This document shows positions 54,970-64,000 of a stretch of 64,000 bases of DNA, piece after piece. The stretch's first letter is position 1, and each line of letters starts with the position of its first letter. The stretch spans positions 1 to 64,000 of the forward strand of contig NZ_JASHIU010000008.1 in assembly GCF_030733545.1 (NCBI RefSeq). The letters are read 5' to 3'. A program made the position numbers and the translations under genes. The DNA comes from Oceanicaulis sp. MMSF_3324. Lineage in GTDB: Bacteria; Pseudomonadota; Alphaproteobacteria; Caulobacterales; Maricaulaceae. Below the pieces are notes generated by a model. The model ran no database searches and had not been told where the DNA came from. It saw nothing but the letters and a program-made list of their open reading frames with translations.

Positions 54970-55698
54970 TTAATTGGCGAGCGCTTCGTTCACGGCGCGC
55001 TCCAGCCCCTCAATGTCCGCACCGGGAATGACCGTGTCGCCGACAATGAAGAAGGGCGTGCCGGTAATGCCGATGGACTGGGCCAGCTGGCGAACATCGG
55101 CGAGCTGACGGGTGATCTCTTCGGACTCCATTTCCGCGCGCATGGCGTCCACATCCACCCCGGCGGTGACGGCAAAGGCGTCGATCCGGTCATCGGGCAG
55201 GGGGCCGCTGGCGTTCATGAGGGCGTTGTGAAACGCCTCATAGCTGTCCGGCGCAATGCGCCAGACGGCGAGAGACGCGCGCGCGGCGTTGGTCGATTGC
55301 TCGCCACGGATCGGAAATTCCTTGTAGATGAAGCGGACCTGGTCGCCATGGTCTTCCAGGGTGGACTGGATCCATTCATTGGAGACGGTGCAATACGGGC
55401 AGCGATAGTCAAAGAACTCGATGACGGTGATCACTGGATCCTCAGCGCCGACTTGCGGATCACGTGAGTCCCCGAAGAGCTGGTCCTCGCTGGAAGTCAC
55501 AGCGCCCAAAAGGGCGTCCTGTTCACGCTGACGAGCCCGGCGCTGCAGCTCGATCAGCGCTTCCTCGATGATTTCGGGATTTTGCAGAATGTACTCACGG
55601 ACAATCTGTTCGATCTCTTCGCGATTGGCCGGTTCTTGCGCCGGCGCGCAGGCGGTCATGCCCAGAGTGAAAGCAAGGGCGAGCAGCAAGGTGCGCAT
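54970..55698 (-). CDS. DsbA-family thiol oxidoreductase (ScsC/BdbD-like)
   Basis: The 242-residue exported protein has a lipobox-like signal (LGMTACAP, Cys17), a helical N-terminal stalk (NREEIEQIVREYILQNPEII) like the oligomerising region of ScsC, then a thioredoxin fold with Cys100-Pro-Tyr-Cys103 in FFDYRCPYC and cis-proline in TGTPFFIVG. It probably forms or repairs disulfides in periplasmic proteins. Confidence 0.9.
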   Translation of the reverse strand: MRTLLLALAFTLGMTACAPAQEPANREEIEQIVREYILQNPEIIEEALIELQRRARQREQDALLGAVTSSEDQLFGDSRDPQVGAEDPVITVIEFFDYRCPYCTVSNEWIQSTLEDHGDQVRFIYKEFPIRGEQSTNAARASLAVWRIAPDSYEAFHNALMNASGPLPDDRIDAFAVTAGVDVDAMRAEMESEEITRQLADVRQLAQSIGITGTPFFIVGDTVIPGADIEGLERAVNEALAN

Positions 55699-55777
55699 GA
55701 AAGCTCCAGTCAGATATCAGGTCTTGGTCGCCCCGCCTTTAGCGCGTTTGCAACCGCGGGCACAATCACAAGCCCGT

Positions 55778-57202
55778 TTAAGGCTGTAACAGCGTGTGCC
55801 GGTCCAGGGTCTGGAAATTGGGACGCCGGTCTCGCTCGCGCCGATTCCACTCGCGCATTTCACGGGTGTCGGGTCGGGTCACGGCGAGGATTTCAGTCGC
55901 ACGCACCCAGGCTTCGGTGCCGCGTTCGAGCTCTTCCTGCGCGCGCGTGGCGAAAATGTGAGCCTGCATCTCGTCGCCAACGGCGTATGCACGTTCTGCC
56001 GTCGCGAGTTCAGCCTCCGCCGTCTCTCCCAATTGCTGGTGCGCCAGCGAGCGCTGGAACCAGGCGAATGGATTTTGAGGTTCGCTCACAAGCGCGATTC
56101 TGAGTTGGCTCAGAGCTTCGCGCGCATTGGCGTCATCATTGGTCGCGACCAATGCAGAGGCATAGCCAATCCGCAGGAGCGGCGCATCGGGCATGATCTC
56201 GACGGCGCGGCGATAAGGTTCGATCGAGCGCTCGATGAACCCGCTTTCATAGAGCATCTGGCCCTTGAGCTCGAAGAAGTATGGGTTCTCCGGCTCCAGT
56301 TCGAGCAACTCATTGACAGCCTGTTCGGCGTTATCGGTCAGGCCCTGCTTGTAATACGCCACGGCGCGGGCATAGCGCGCCGGAATGGAGGTATCGGTTT
56401 CAGGGTAGCGCGAAAAGGTTTGCGCGGGCGGCGCCATGAAGCCGATGATCTTCGCCTTCAGCCGATCGAGTTCGGCCAGTTCCTCGGCGCTGTCAGTGAC
56501 ATCGGAATAGGGCGAAGCCTCCACGTTTCGACGCAGGGCGGCGACCCGGTCTGCCGATAGCGGGTGAGACCGGAAGTATTCCCACCGGCGCTGGAAGGAA
56601 ATGCGCTCTTGATAGGCCAGCCGTTCGAAGGTCGCGACAAGGCCTCGGCCAGACTGCTCGGTTTCAGTGAGAAAGCGGACAGCCGCTTGGTCAGCCGAGG
56701 CCTCTTGAGCACGCGTATAGGTAAGCATGTTCAGCTGACCGAATTGCGGTGCTGAGGCGATGATGGCAGCGCCAGCGTCCGGAGCCCCGGCCAGGGCGGC
56801 GATTAGGCCGACCCCCAAGGAGGCGGCCATGGTGGCGAGCCCAGCCCGGCTGGCTTCGCCGCGGCGAATGATGTGGGCGCCTTCGATGTGTCCGATTTCG
56901 TGGGCAATAACGCCCTTGATTTCGTTGGGCGTCTCGGCGCGGATAATCGTGCCGGTATTGAGGAAGATATTCTGACCGCCCGCAACAAAAGCGTTAAATT
57001 CCATGTCGCCGACCAGATAGAAATCCACGGCATCGACATCGAGGCCGGCCGCTTCCAGCAGCGGGTCGGTGTATTCGCGCATGGCGCGCTCGGTTTCAGT
57101 ATCCCGGATCAAGCCCTGAGCGTGCGCACCGGAGAGGCTGGCGAACGCCAGCCCTGCTGCTGCTGCCAGATGGACAATGCCGCTCCGCATGGATTTGAGC
57201 AT
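55778..57202 (-). CDS. M48-family metalloprotease with TPR-like C-terminus (BepA-like)
   Basis: The 474-residue protein has a signal peptide (to about AHAQ, residue 29) and the zinc site HEIGH at 101-105 in GVIAHEIGHIEGAH, with the downstream EASADQAAVRF glutamate. Residues 270-440 form tetratricopeptide-like helices (QAVNELLELEPENPYFFELK). This architecture matches BepA/YfgC, which polices outer-membrane protein assembly. Confidence 0.9.
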   Translation of the reverse strand: MLKSMRSGIVHLAAAAGLAFASLSGAHAQGLIRDTETERAMREYTDPLLEAAGLDVDAVDFYLVGDMEFNAFVAGGQNIFLNTGTIIRAETPNEIKGVIAHEIGHIEGAHIIRRGEASRAGLATMAASLGVGLIAALAGAPDAGAAIIASAPQFGQLNMLTYTRAQEASADQAAVRFLTETEQSGRGLVATFERLAYQERISFQRRWEYFRSHPLSADRVAALRRNVEASPYSDVTDSAEELAELDRLKAKIIGFMAPPAQTFSRYPETDTSIPARYARAVAYYKQGLTDNAEQAVNELLELEPENPYFFELKGQMLYESGFIERSIEPYRRAVEIMPDAPLLRIGYASALVATNDDANAREALSQLRIALVSEPQNPFAWFQRSLAHQQLGETAEAELATAERAYAVGDEMQAHIFATRAQEELERGTEAWVRATEILAVTRPDTREMREWNRRERDRRPNFQTLDRHTLLQP

Positions 57203-57289
57203 TCAGAACGCCTTCTTCAGTGTCAGTCGACCCAGCCTGAGGCGATGAGCCTATCGCGTTGACCGTGTAGACGCCAGAGAAGGTGAGAA

Positions 57290-57318
57290 CGGCGCCGGAA
57301 GTGTGACATCCGGCGCCG
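57290..57318 (-). terminator. Hairpin terminator after rne
   Basis: CGGCGCCGGA (57290-57299) and TCCGGCGCCG (57309-57318) form a perfect 10-bp stem, 9 bp after the rne stop on the minus strand. The T run is weak (TTCTC). The arms closely match the hairpin at 54931-54956. Confidence 0.6.
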
Positions 57319-57327
57319 CTCGTTGAT

Positions 57328-60012
57328 CTAGCCCAGTCCCAGGAACTTGGAGGATTTCTGCCACCAGCCGCGTTTGGCGGGGCGGGCCTCTTCATTGCCG
57401 TCATTGCCTGAGTCGCTCTCTGCCGCGGCTTCGTCCGATGCATCAGAGGCTTCAGATTGAGGCTTATCAGAGGGCGTTGGGGCTGCGACAGGCGCAGGCT
57501 GAGCATCGTTTCCACCTGAATCGGCTGGCGTGCCGGACTGCTCCATGGCTTCACGCGCAACTGCGTCTGTATTGTCCGGCTCGGCCTTCTTGCGGCGGGT
57601 GCGCCGCTTGGGTTTTTCCGTTTCGGCGTTCTCGGAGTCAGCCTTGGACGGTTCCGTCTCGGCGCCGGTATCCGCAGCCGGCTCGGCCTTTTTGCGACGG
57701 GTCCGACGCTTGGGCTTTGCGGGAGGCTCATCTTCCGTACTGGCTTCAGCGGCGGTGTCATCACCCTGGGCTTCGGTCTGCGCCTCGGCCTCTTCCGTCA
57801 CTTTCTTCCGGCGGGTACGGCGTTTGGGCTTGGCTGGCGCTTCCTCAACGGCTGACGAGGACGCCTCTGTGGCAGGGGCTGCATCAGCCTCGGCAGATGG
57901 CGCCTCATCGGTCGAAGCGGCGTCTTCATTGGCCGTTTCGATCCGGTCTGTCGCCTTGCGGCGGCGGCGGCTGGGACGCTTGCGACGGGGCGCGGCGTCC
58001 TCTTCGGTCTCGCTGGCGCCGATCGGATCTGATTCTGACGGCTCAATCACTTGCAGGCCGGCGACCTCGTCCTTGTCTTCGGTTGAGGCGGTTTCGTCGC
58101 GGGATTCATCTTGCGTATTGTCCAGAACGGCCTGGGCGTCATCCTGCGAGCCGGCCTCCTCATTGCGCTTGCGACGGTTTCGGCCGCCGCGACGTCCACG
58201 ACGCCGACGCTTCTTGGAGCCGTCTTCATTGGTCTCCTCAGAGGCCGTGCGAGACGGGCGAGACTCGCGTTCGCTCGCCTCGTCGCTGTCCTCTTGCGTG
58301 TCCGCTTCCGCGATGGCGTCCACTTCGACGGCGTCCGCACTGGTGAGCGGCGTCTCGGCGCGCGCCGCTTCGGCCACAGCCCGTGCGGCTTCGCGACGAC
58401 TCTCCAGGCGCTCGAGCTGGCAATCAGGACGGATCAGGCTGTCATCGGCGGTCACCGTGACGCTGATCTCGTACCGCGCCTCGATAGCGGTCAAGTGATC
58501 GCGCTTCTCATTGAGAATATAGAGCGCCACTTCGGGCGAGCAGCGCAGGCGCGCCTTGGCGGTGCGACCGCGCACGCCTTCTTCCTCGAGCGCCCGCAGG
58601 GCCACGAGAGCACTCGATTCAATCGAGCGGATATAGCCCGAACCACGGCAATGCGGGCAGGTGTCGGTTGACCCTTCCACAAGCGAGGTGCGGCGGCGCT
58701 GACGGCTCATCTCCATCAGGCCGAACTGTGAGATGCGACCCACCTGCAGGCGGGCGCGGTCGCGCTTGAGGGAGTCCTTCATCTTCTTCTCGACGGCGCG
58801 AACATTCTTGTTCTCGTCCATGTCGATGAAGTCGATGACCAGCAGACCGGCGAGGTCGCGAAGACGCATCTGGCGCGCCGCTTCCTCAGCCGCCTCCATA
58901 TTGGTCTTGAGCGCGGTCTGCTCGATATTGCGTTCCTTGGTCGCCTTGCCCGAGTTCACGTCGATGGAAACCAACGCTTCGGTCGGGTTGATGACGATAT
59001 AGCCGCCCGATTTCAGCTGTGCGATGGGCGAATGGATCGCCTCAAGCTGGCTTTCCACCTGATGACGCAGGAAGAGCGGGGTGGCGTCGCGGTAATTCTG
59101 GACCTTCTTGGCGTGGCTGGGCATGAGCATGCGCATGAAGGCCTTGGCCTCCTTGTAGGCATCCTCGCCGTCGACCAGCACCTCGTCGATTTCCTTGTCA
59201 TAGAGGTCGCGGATCACGCGTTTGACGAGATTGCCTTCCTCATAGATCAGCTTGGGCGCGCTCGATTCCAGCGTTGTGGTGCGAATGGTCTCCCAAAGCC
59301 GGATTAGATAATCATAATCGCGCTTGATCTCGACCTTGGTCCGTGCTGCGCCCGCCGTACGGATGATCAGGCCCATGCCCTGAGGCACAGACAGCTCAGA
59401 CACGGCCGATTTCAGGCGCTTGCGGTCTGACGCATTGGTGATCTTGCGCGAAATGCCGCCGCCGCGCGCAGTGTTGGGCATCAGCACGCAATACCGGCCG
59501 GCCAGCGACAGATAGGTGGTCAGGGCGGCGCCCTTGTTGCCGCGCTCTTCCTTGGCGACCTGCACCAGCAGCACCTGACGGCGCTTGATGACTTCCTGGA
59601 TCTTGTACTTGCGCAGGAAGGAGCGACGACGCCGCGCCGCTTCGTCAATCAGATCGTCCTCGTCGGGCGCGGGCGCGTCCTCGTTTTCGTCCTCGGGAGC
59701 AGCCTCGTCATTGAGGTCGGCCGTGGCTTCGGCTTCAGCCTCGCGCAGGGCGGCGCGATCCTCATGCGGGATCTGGTAGTAATCGGGATGGATCTCGTTG
59801 AAGGCGAGGAAGCCGTGCTTGTTGCCGCCATACTCGACGAAGGCCGCCTGAAGCGAAGGCTCTACGCGGGTGACCTTGGCGAGATAGATGTTGCCCCGAA
59901 TGGGTTTCTTCGAGGCGGATTCGAAGTCGAATTCCTCAACCCGATTGTTGTCGACAATCACCACCCGGGTCTCTTCCGGGTGGGCGGCGTCGATCAGCAT
60001 TTTGCGTGACAT
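57328..60012 (-). CDS. rne: Ribonuclease E
   Basis: RNase E is the main mRNA endonuclease and degradosome scaffold. The 894-residue protein has an S1 domain with an acidic insertion (about 88-125), DNase-like catalytic residues Asp351 (VSIDVNSGKA) and Asp394 (LVIDFIDMDEN), and the zinc link CPHC at 452-455. After about residue 530 it is disordered, with acidic blocks alternating with Arg-rich blocks, three of them KPKRRTRRKK. It ends KRGWWQKSSKFLGLG; a GWW motif binds PNPase in Caulobacter. ATG 60012 has GGAGCG upstream. Confidence 0.95.
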   Translation of the reverse strand: MSRKMLIDAAHPEETRVVIVDNNRVEEFDFESASKKPIRGNIYLAKVTRVEPSLQAAFVEYGGNKHGFLAFNEIHPDYYQIPHEDRAALREAEAEATADLNDEAAPEDENEDAPAPDEDDLIDEAARRRRSFLRKYKIQEVIKRRQVLLVQVAKEERGNKGAALTTYLSLAGRYCVLMPNTARGGGISRKITNASDRKRLKSAVSELSVPQGMGLIIRTAGAARTKVEIKRDYDYLIRLWETIRTTTLESSAPKLIYEEGNLVKRVIRDLYDKEIDEVLVDGEDAYKEAKAFMRMLMPSHAKKVQNYRDATPLFLRHQVESQLEAIHSPIAQLKSGGYIVINPTEALVSIDVNSGKATKERNIEQTALKTNMEAAEEAARQMRLRDLAGLLVIDFIDMDENKNVRAVEKKMKDSLKRDRARLQVGRISQFGLMEMSRQRRRTSLVEGSTDTCPHCRGSGYIRSIESSALVALRALEEEGVRGRTAKARLRCSPEVALYILNEKRDHLTAIEARYEISVTVTADDSLIRPDCQLERLESRREAARAVAEAARAETPLTSADAVEVDAIAEADTQEDSDEASERESRPSRTASEETNEDGSKKRRRRGRRGGRNRRKRNEEAGSQDDAQAVLDNTQDESRDETASTEDKDEVAGLQVIEPSESDPIGASETEEDAAPRRKRPSRRRRKATDRIETANEDAASTDEAPSAEADAAPATEASSSAVEEAPAKPKRRTRRKKVTEEAEAQTEAQGDDTAAEASTEDEPPAKPKRRTRRKKAEPAADTGAETEPSKADSENAETEKPKRRTRRKKAEPDNTDAVAREAMEQSGTPADSGGNDAQPAPVAAPTPSDKPQSEASDASDEAAAESDSGNDGNEEARPAKRGWWQKSSKFLGLG

Positions 60013-60535
60013 AAAAAAACGCTCCATACCGCACGTCGACCGCCGCGCTCTCCAGGGAGGCGGCGTCAGACATGCAGCGATTGTGGATGGAACGCGCTCG
60101 GCGGCGATCTGTTCTTAGAAAAGATGATCTCGCGGCGGGAGCGCGCATCATGGTTCTGTCCTTAACCGGGCAGGGGCGGTTCTGATTCGAACGGTCACCC
60201 GTGCGCCAGTTGTTCTGGCTTGTGGCGCCGGCGGCGGGCTTTCGGCCCTCCCGCGTCGTCCAAAAATCTGTTGGCTCTGAAGATTTGCGCCGAAGCGCGG
60301 ATCTTCAAGGGCGTTCGAGGCAGGCGGCGCGCGGACGCGTCCGAACCTGACTATCGAACATAGTCACATTGCACGATAATGTCGCCAATGAAAAGCGAGC
60401 TTCGCCGTGTTAGAGTCTCGTAAAGGACTCGCTAACCGAATCTCAAGGCGTGTCGTTTTACCTTGTCGCTGAATGGAGTTTTGCGCGCCTCACAATGACG
60501 CAGAACCCGCTTGGGACCTCGGGATGGTGGTGGTC
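60013..60535. other. Divergent non-coding region between rne and the amidase gene
   Basis: This 520-bp stretch should contain the long 5' leader of rne and the promoter of the amidase gene. RNase E controls its own mRNA through the leader in enteric bacteria, so a long leader is expected. A dyad at 60348-60366 is listed separately. No credible gene is present; a 71-residue minus-strand frame overlapping the rne start looks spurious. Confidence 0.6.
60348..60366. promoter_or_regulatory. Operator-like dyad between rne and the amidase gene
   Basis: TGACTAT (60348-60354) and ATAGTCA (60360-60366) are perfect 7-bp arms around CGAAC. It lies near the middle of the divergent region and may be a transcription-factor site. 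Confidence 0.4.
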
Positions 60536-61759
60536 ATGTTGCGATTGATGGCGAGTCTGGTCGCGTGCGCGCTGACGGTGGCAACCGGCACGGCGTTCGC
60601 ATCCGATATTACGAAAGTCCGGTTTGGCGCCTACGAAACGCACACCCGGATCGTCATCGAAAGCGAAACACCGCTTGATTCCCGCGCCTTCACCCTGGCC
60701 GAACCCGTTTCCCGCCTTGTTGTTTCCTTTGACCAGGCAGGCTGGGACGTGCGCGAACTGCCGAATCGCCAGGGCGAAGGGGATGGCCTTGTGGGGCGCT
60801 TCCAGTTTGACGGTCAGGCGGGCGCGCCGCGTCTGGTGTTCGCGTTGAACGAACCCTCCACGGTGGATCACCATTTCTCGCTGGACCCGGACGGGGGCGG
60901 CTATCGCACGGTGGTCGACCTGGTGCCGGTGGGCTCCTCTACGTTCCAGCAGGTTTCGGGCTTCCCCGCCGAGTCGACGAACATGGCGCAGTTTCTCGTC
61001 GAGAATGCGGTCGTGTCCGCTGCGCCGCCTGCCTGTGAAGCGGTGCGCGTGGTAATCGATCCTGGTCATGGCGGCCGGGACCCGGGCGCGCTGGCGCGCT
61101 TTGGCGGCGGTGACGAGGCGGATGTGAACCTGGCCGCTGGCCTCGTACTGCGCGACATCCTGAACGCGACCGGGCGTTATGAAGTGATCATGACACGTGA
61201 CCGCGATGTGTATGTGGATCTGTATGACCGTGTGGAGATCGCCCGTCAGGCCGAGGCCGACCTCTTCATCTCGCTGCATGCGGATTCCGCAGGGACGTCC
61301 ACCACGCCTGAGGGGGCGACCGTGTATTCCATGAATCACCGGGCCGTGGACCGGGCGCGTTCGCGCGCCATCAGCCAGGGCGACTGGGTGGATTCCAACC
61401 GTCCGGAAGAAGTGTCGCGCATCCTTGTGGAAATGTCGCTGACCAACAAGGAAAGCCAGTCCGAACGCTTCGCCGATGCCCTGCGTACCGAAGTGGGGCG
61501 GGTGAATCCGTTGTTCCGTGATACGCCGATGCGCGCCAACTTCGCCGTGCTGATTGACGCCGAAGTGCCAGCGGTTCTGTTCGAAATGGGCTTTTTGACC
61601 AACCGGACCGATGCGCGTCGTTTGAACAGCGCCACGGATCGGCGCCGGTTGATGCAATCGGCGGCGGCGGCGATTGATGCGCATTTCGCCCATTGCCAGG
61701 GCGCTGAGAGCGAGCGTTACATCGCCCAGAACGCGGCATCGGCGTCCAGCACCCGCTGA
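60536..61759 (+). CDS. N-acetylmuramoyl-L-alanine amidase (AmiC-like)
   Basis: The 407-residue exported protein has a signal peptide (1-22, ending TAFA), an AMIN domain (about 25-140) that targets the septum or peptidoglycan, and an Amidase_3 domain with zinc ligands in VVIDPGHGGRDPGA, GGDEADVNLA and LFISLHADS plus the catalytic glutamate in LFEMGFLTN. It cleaves septal peptidoglycan in cell separation. Several in-frame ATGs exist (60473, 60524, 60536); 60536 gives a clean signal peptide. The PBP1A gene follows. Confidence 0.92.
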   Translation: MLRLMASLVACALTVATGTAFASDITKVRFGAYETHTRIVIESETPLDSRAFTLAEPVSRLVVSFDQAGWDVRELPNRQGEGDGLVGRFQFDGQAGAPRLVFALNEPSTVDHHFSLDPDGGGYRTVVDLVPVGSSTFQQVSGFPAESTNMAQFLVENAVVSAAPPACEAVRVVIDPGHGGRDPGALARFGGGDEADVNLAAGLVLRDILNATGRYEVIMTRDRDVYVDLYDRVEIARQAEADLFISLHADSAGTSTTPEGATVYSMNHRAVDRARSRAISQGDWVDSNRPEEVSRILVEMSLTNKESQSERFADALRTEVGRVNPLFRDTPMRANFAVLIDAEVPAVLFEMGFLTNRTDARRLNSATDRRRLMQSAAAAIDAHFAHCQGAESERYIAQNAASASSTR

Positions 61760-61877
61760 TCGGGCCTCTCATCTGCATCTCTGATTGGGTTGACGGCCAA
61801 CTCACGTCATAATGACGCCATCTACGGGCGTAATAAGGCGGGGCGGGCAGGCCTTGCGCGCCGTCTATGAGGGCAAG

Positions 61878-64000
61878 ATGAAGCTGTTGAGTTGGAAAAA
61901 CGCGTTGCGCGCCCTGATCTGGGGCGCCAGTGCGGCGGTGGTTCTGGGCGTGATCGCGGTTATCGCCGGCGCCGTCTACGTCGTTCGGGTGACCGAAGAC
62001 CTGCCGGACTATCAACAGCTGGCGGAATATGAGCCGCCTATCATGAGCCGCGTGCATGCCGGCGATGGCCGCCTGATCCAGGAATACGCCATCGAGCACC
62101 GCGTCTTCGTGCCGATCGAGAATATTCCGCCGCTGGTCATCGACGCCTATCTGTCCGCCGAGGACAAGAATTTCTACAGCCATGGCGGCGTGGATTACCT
62201 GGGCATGGTCCGGGGCGGTATCCGCTCCATCCTGGCGCGCATGCGCAATCCCAATGCGGCGTTGCAGTCGGGCTCAACCATCACCCAACAGGTGGCGAAG
62301 AACTTCCTGTTCAGTTCCGACCAGCGCATTGATCGCAAGATTCGCGAGATCGTCATTGCGCGCCGGATGGAGCGCGCTTTCACCAAGGATCAGATCCTCG
62401 AGCTGTATCTCAACGAGATCTACCTGGGTAATCGCGCTTACGGAATCGCTGCAGCAGCGCTGAACTATTTCGACAAATCCCTCGACGAGCTGGAATTGCA
62501 CGAGGCCGCCTATCTCGCCGCTTTGCCCAAGGGGCCCAGCAATTACCATCCCACCCGCAATACCGAAGCCGCGATCGGACGCCGCAACTGGGTGCTTTCG
62601 CGCATGATCGCCAATGGCGTGATCACCCGCGAAGCGGGCGAGGCGGCGATGGAGATGCCGCTGGAAACCGCTGAGCGCCTCGACGGGGATGAGTATCTGG
62701 CGGCCGAGTATTTCGTGGAGCAGGTTCGCCGCGAGGTCTTCAACCGCTATGGCCAGGATCAGCTTTACGAAGGCGGGCTGTCGATCCGCACCACGCTGGA
62801 TACCCGCATGCAGCTGGCTGCGCGCCGCGCGCTTCGCGATGGTCTTGAAGCCTATGACCGGCGCCATGGCTATCGCGGCCCGGTGACGACGCTTGAATCC
62901 TTTGACGCCTGGCCCGAACAGCTGTCCGAGATCGAACCGCCTGCCGATATGGATTCAGGCTGGCGGCTCGCCGTCGTGCTTGAGCTGACCGATACGGACG
63001 CCTTGATCGGCTTTGCCGATCGCAGCCGTGGTCGCATTCCGCTTTACGCGCTGGCCTGGGCGCGCGAGCCGCGGCGGGACGAGGACGGCTTCCCTCGGAC
63101 CGGCAGCGCCATTCGACAGCCGTCTGACGTGTTCGAGCTGGGCGATGTGGTCATCGTCGAGGATCTGGTGGCCGAAGACGCGCCGGATGAAACCGTGGAA
63201 GACGACCATTACGGCCTGCGCCAGATGCCGGCGGTCAATGGCGGGATCGTCGCCATCGACCCGTTCACGGGCCGGGTGCTGTCCATGGTGGGCGGCTATT
63301 CCTTCCAGCACAGCCAATTCAATCGCGCCGTTCAGGCCCGCCGCCAGCCCGGCTCGTCCTTCAAGCCGTTTGTCTATGCCGCGGCCTTGGAAAACGAATA
63401 CACGCCGGTCTCCATTATTCTGGACGCGCCCTTTGTGGCGTCCGGTGATGCGGAAATGCGATTCTATCGTCCGCAGAACTATTCCGAAGTGTTCTATGGT
63501 CCCTCGACTCTGCGTCGGGGTCTTGAGCTGTCCCGGAACGTCATGACCGTGCGCCTGGCGCAGGACATGGGCATGGCGCCGATCGTGGATATGGGCGAAC
63601 GCACCGGCATTTATGACGACCTCCAGCCCACCCTGGCCATGTCGCTGGGGGCGGGGGAGACCACGCTGATGCGGCTCATCGGCGCCTACGGCGCCCTGGT
63701 CAATGGCGGACGCCTGATCGAACCGGCGCTGATCGACCGGGTTCAGGACCGTTCGGGTGATACCATCTACATCCACGACGAACGTGAATGCGTCGGCTGC
63801 GACGTGCCCGAAGGATATGATCCTTCCCTGCACGAACCACGCCTGCCTGAACTGGGTGAGCAGGTCATCGACCCTGTGACCTCCTACCAGATCGTGCATA
63901 TGCTCGAAGGCGCCGTGGAGCGGGGCACTGCCACCGCACTGCGCTCGCTGGGCCGTCCGCTGGGCGGCAAGACTGGCACCACTAATGACTTCCACGATGC
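61878..64000 (+). CDS. mrcA: Penicillin-binding protein 1A (bifunctional), cut by the window end
   Basis: About 707 codons are present without a stop. A membrane anchor (about 15-38) is followed by the glycosyltransferase domain with SAEDKNFYSHGGVDYLG, SGSTITQQVAKNFLF and ILELYLNEIYLG. A beta-rich OB-like insertion comes next, then the transpeptidase with the SxxK motif in RRQPGSSFKPF and KTGTT near the end. GAGGG precedes ATG 61878; an in-frame ATG at 61812 would add 22 residues. It synthesises and cross-links peptidoglycan, next to an amidase. Confidence 0.94.
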   Translation, partial: MKLLSWKNALRALIWGASAAVVLGVIAVIAGAVYVVRVTEDLPDYQQLAEYEPPIMSRVHAGDGRLIQEYAIEHRVFVPIENIPPLVIDAYLSAEDKNFYSHGGVDYLGMVRGGIRSILARMRNPNAALQSGSTITQQVAKNFLFSSDQRIDRKIREIVIARRMERAFTKDQILELYLNEIYLGNRAYGIAAAALNYFDKSLDELELHEAAYLAALPKGPSNYHPTRNTEAAIGRRNWVLSRMIANGVITREAGEAAMEMPLETAERLDGDEYLAAEYFVEQVRREVFNRYGQDQLYEGGLSIRTTLDTRMQLAARRALRDGLEAYDRRHGYRGPVTTLESFDAWPEQLSEIEPPADMDSGWRLAVVLELTDTDALIGFADRSRGRIPLYALAWAREPRRDEDGFPRTGSAIRQPSDVFELGDVVIVEDLVAEDAPDETVEDDHYGLRQMPAVNGGIVAIDPFTGRVLSMVGGYSFQHSQFNRAVQARRQPGSSFKPFVYAAALENEYTPVSIILDAPFVASGDAEMRFYRPQNYSEVFYGPSTLRRGLELSRNVMTVRLAQDMGMAPIVDMGERTGIYDDLQPTLAMSLGAGETTLMRLIGAYGALVNGGRLIEPALIDRVQDRSGDTIYIHDERECVGCDVPEGYDPSLHEPRLPELGEQVIDPVTSYQIVHMLEGAVERGTATALRSLGRPLGGKTGTTNDFHD

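Noticed and set aside
59936-60151. 71-codon minus-strand frame overlapping the rne start
   Set aside because: It is out of frame with rne, rich in Arg, and has no support as a separate gene; it lies in the expected rne leader.
60458-61693. Long open frame opposite the amidase gene (411 codons, minus strand)
   Set aside because: His/Arg-rich low-complexity translation with no family features; the plus-strand amidase has clear motifs.

Overview
The window is 64 kb of bacterial chromosome with high G+C and dense coding. It looks alphaproteobacterial. Markers seen here are an NDUFA12-type complex I accessory gene, an ATP12-type F1-ATPase assembly chaperone, a short adenylate kinase, a zinc-free S14, the aroQ-accB-accC order, DUF2155 next to aat, and an RNase E ending in a GWW motif. 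Gene order and protein style recall the stalked marine Maricaulales/Caulobacterales (for example Oceanicaulis or Maricaulis). That placement is inference, because no 16S gene or database search was available.

Region 1 (1-14,550) is the translation supercluster: the end of tuf with its terminator, a long rpsJ leader, then rpsJ-rplC-rplD-rplW-rplB-rpsS-rplV-rpsC-rplP-rpmC-rpsQ-rplN-rplX-rplE-rpsN-rpsH-rplF-rplR-rpsE-rpmD-rplO-secY-adk. A promoter then precedes rpsM-rpsK-rpoA-rplQ, closed by a strong hairpin terminator. Stable hairpins lie in the rpsJ leader, between rplO and secY, and between rpsK and rpoA.

Region 2 (14,550-33,630) is mixed housekeeping: a YkvA-like membrane protein, a Deg protease, purD-GNAT-SpoIIAA-like on the minus strand, xseA, two tandem globin-coupled chemoreceptors, folB-uvrC-pgsA, a pterin-related group (folB, FolM-like SDR, QueD-like), rarA, and the tightly coupled crcB-rluC-HAD-ATP12 operon.

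Region 3 (33,700-43,500) holds pccB, an AT-rich DUF4145 gene that looks acquired, a 640-bp non-coding stretch full of palindromic repeats, rnd, and a phospholipid-remodelling locus (LplT-like MFS, PlsC, TetR with two operators, second PlsC). aspS follows.

Region 4 (43,500-48,450) is the most unusual part. A protein resembling class II (B12-dependent) ribonucleotide reductase appears to have lost its catalytic motifs. It is followed on the same strand by two exported pentapeptide-repeat proteins with matching cysteine caps.

Region 5 (48,450-64,000) is NDUFA12, mlaD, DUF2155, aat, accC, accB, aroQ, thiS-thiG, a lipoprotein, a DsbA-like thiol oxidoreductase, an M48 protease, rne, an N-acetylmuramoyl-L-alanine amidase, and a PBP1A gene cut by the window end. 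No tRNA, rRNA, CRISPR array, insertion sequence or prophage was seen.
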